A stretch of DNA of 5,911 nucleotides from an uncultured Mucispirillum sp. (GTDB lineage Bacteria > Chrysiogenota > Deferribacteres > Deferribacterales > Mucispirillaceae): the NCBI GenBank assembly GCA_947177675.1, contig CAMWVK010000115.1, positions 1-5,911 on the forward strand. Direction: 5' to 3'. Made by a program: the position numbers and the translations under genes. Under the pieces are notes generated by a model that saw nothing but the letters and a program-made list of their open reading frames with translations, ran no database searches and had not been told where the DNA came from. Below, in pieces: positions 5,391-5,911 of this stretch. Numbering within the stretch: the stretch's first letter is position 1; every line of letters begins with the position of its first letter.

Positions 5391-5911
5391 AACATTGAAG
5401 AGCAGTTAAAACACTTTAAAGAAAGTCTAAATTTTCCGAAAAATTTTGGAGTATCAGACTATAATAATTTGATGAAAGAAATCAAAAAGATAATTATAGA
5501 GAAAGCCTTAAACAGCGAACTAGATTATCATTTGGAAGAAGAAACAGCAAGTAACAGCCGTAATGGATACAGCAGTAAGACAATTCAAACAGAAGCAGGT
5601 AAAATAGAGTTAAGCACTCCACGAGACCGTAATTCTAGCTTTGAGCCAGTAATAGTGAAGAAAGGACAGCGTAAAGCAAGTATCTTAGATGAACAGATAT
5701 TAGCCTTATATGCCAGAGGTATGAGTACGCGCGATATAGTATCAACCTTTGAAGAAATATATGGAGTAGATGTATCTCCCGCATTAATATCTCGTGTAAC
5801 AGAAAATGTAATGGAAAGTATCCTAGAGTGACAAAATCATCCATTAGACACTGTATATCCTATAATATTTTTAGACTGCATAGTCATTAAGGTAAATCAG
5901 GATAAACGAGT
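5388..5911 (+). pseudogene. IS256-family (Mutator-type) transposase, interrupted by TGA and cut by the window end
   Basis: Translation from 5388 gives 147 residues before TGA at 5829-5831. The N-terminal region is typical of IS256-family transposases: EKALNSELDYHLEEE, SRNGYSSKTIQTEAGKIEL, PRDRNSSFEPVIVKKGQR, and ILALYARGMSTRDI with the DNA-binding helix region up to SPALISRVTE. After the TGA the same frame stays open for 26 further codons to the window edge. It reads QNHPLDTVYPIIFLDCIVIK, the segment that normally follows a conserved Trp and carries the first catalytic Asp (here codon 163; Asp167 in IS256 as I recall). The stop thus replaces the expected Trp at codon 148, consistent with a single TGG-to-TGA change. 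A product stopping there lacks all DDE catalytic residues. The seven Trp codons in the neighbouring genes are all TGG, arguing against TGA being read as Trp here. Confidence 0.82.

Larger units (their letters stand above)
5324..5911 (+). mobile_element. left part of an IS256-family insertion sequence (runs off the window)
   Basis: The element begins with a probable terminal inverted repeat at about 5324 and carries an IS256-family transposase frame from 5388 that is still open at the window edge. Only about 590 bases are present; IS256-family elements are usually around 1.3 kb, so the right end and target duplication are outside. It lies in the same orientation as the heat-shock operon, starting 319 bases after the dnaK stop. 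Confidence 0.8.

Noticed and set aside
5829..5831. TGA as a Trp codon (alternative genetic code) in the transposase
   Set aside because: All seven Trp codons seen in the other genes are TGG, and no other gene here has an in-frame TGA. An organism reading TGA as Trp would be expected to use it for many Trp positions in such AT-rich DNA.
1..5911. CRISPR array, tRNA/rRNA gene or defence-system gene
   Set aside because: No regularly spaced direct repeats, no tRNA- or rRNA-like sequence and no nuclease, helicase or toxin motifs were seen in any of the proteins.

Overview
The window looks like a chromosomal segment of an AT-rich, Gram-negative-type anaerobe. Base composition is clearly AT-rich by eye. 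DnaK has the long N-terminal-quadrant form typical of Gram-negative bacteria. One neighbour is a flavodoxin/ferredoxin fusion protein of a kind common in anaerobes. A host-associated member of the Deferribacterota would fit, but that is inference from protein style and composition; nothing here fixes the species.

Layout. Positions 53-406 (+) encode a four-helix membrane protein of the DUF486 / small DMT type. It runs tail to tail, with an 8-base overlap, into 399-1181 (-), an EFR1-type protein with a flavodoxin-like domain and two 4Fe-4S clusters. The 192-base gap at 1182-1373 is a divergent control region. Leftward it holds a possible promoter for the EFR1 gene. Rightward it holds a strong sigma-70-type promoter followed directly by a CIRCE operator. 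Then come hrcA (1374-2429), grpE (2429-3034) and dnaK (3082-5004), a class I heat-shock operon. HrcA represses the operon through CIRCE, GrpE exchanges nucleotide on DnaK, and DnaK is the Hsp70 chaperone. hrcA and grpE overlap by one base (TAATG), which suggests translational coupling.

After dnaK there is no dnaJ within the window. Instead, 5005-5323 is non-coding and rich in inverted repeats: a terminator-like hairpin, an imperfect inverted repeat of about 82 bases, and a hairpin-dense, GC-richer stretch. This is followed by the left end of an IS256-family (Mutator-type) insertion sequence: a probable terminal inverted repeat from about 5324, a promoter overlapping it, and the first part of the transposase from 5388. 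The transposase frame is interrupted by TGA exactly where the family has a conserved Trp, before the first catalytic Asp, and then continues open to the window edge. This copy is therefore probably inactive.

I found no clear undescribed system. The parts most worth checking are the structured segment between dnaK and the IS, the nonsense-interrupted transposase, and an unusual cysteine cluster in the flavodoxin domain of the EFR1-type protein.
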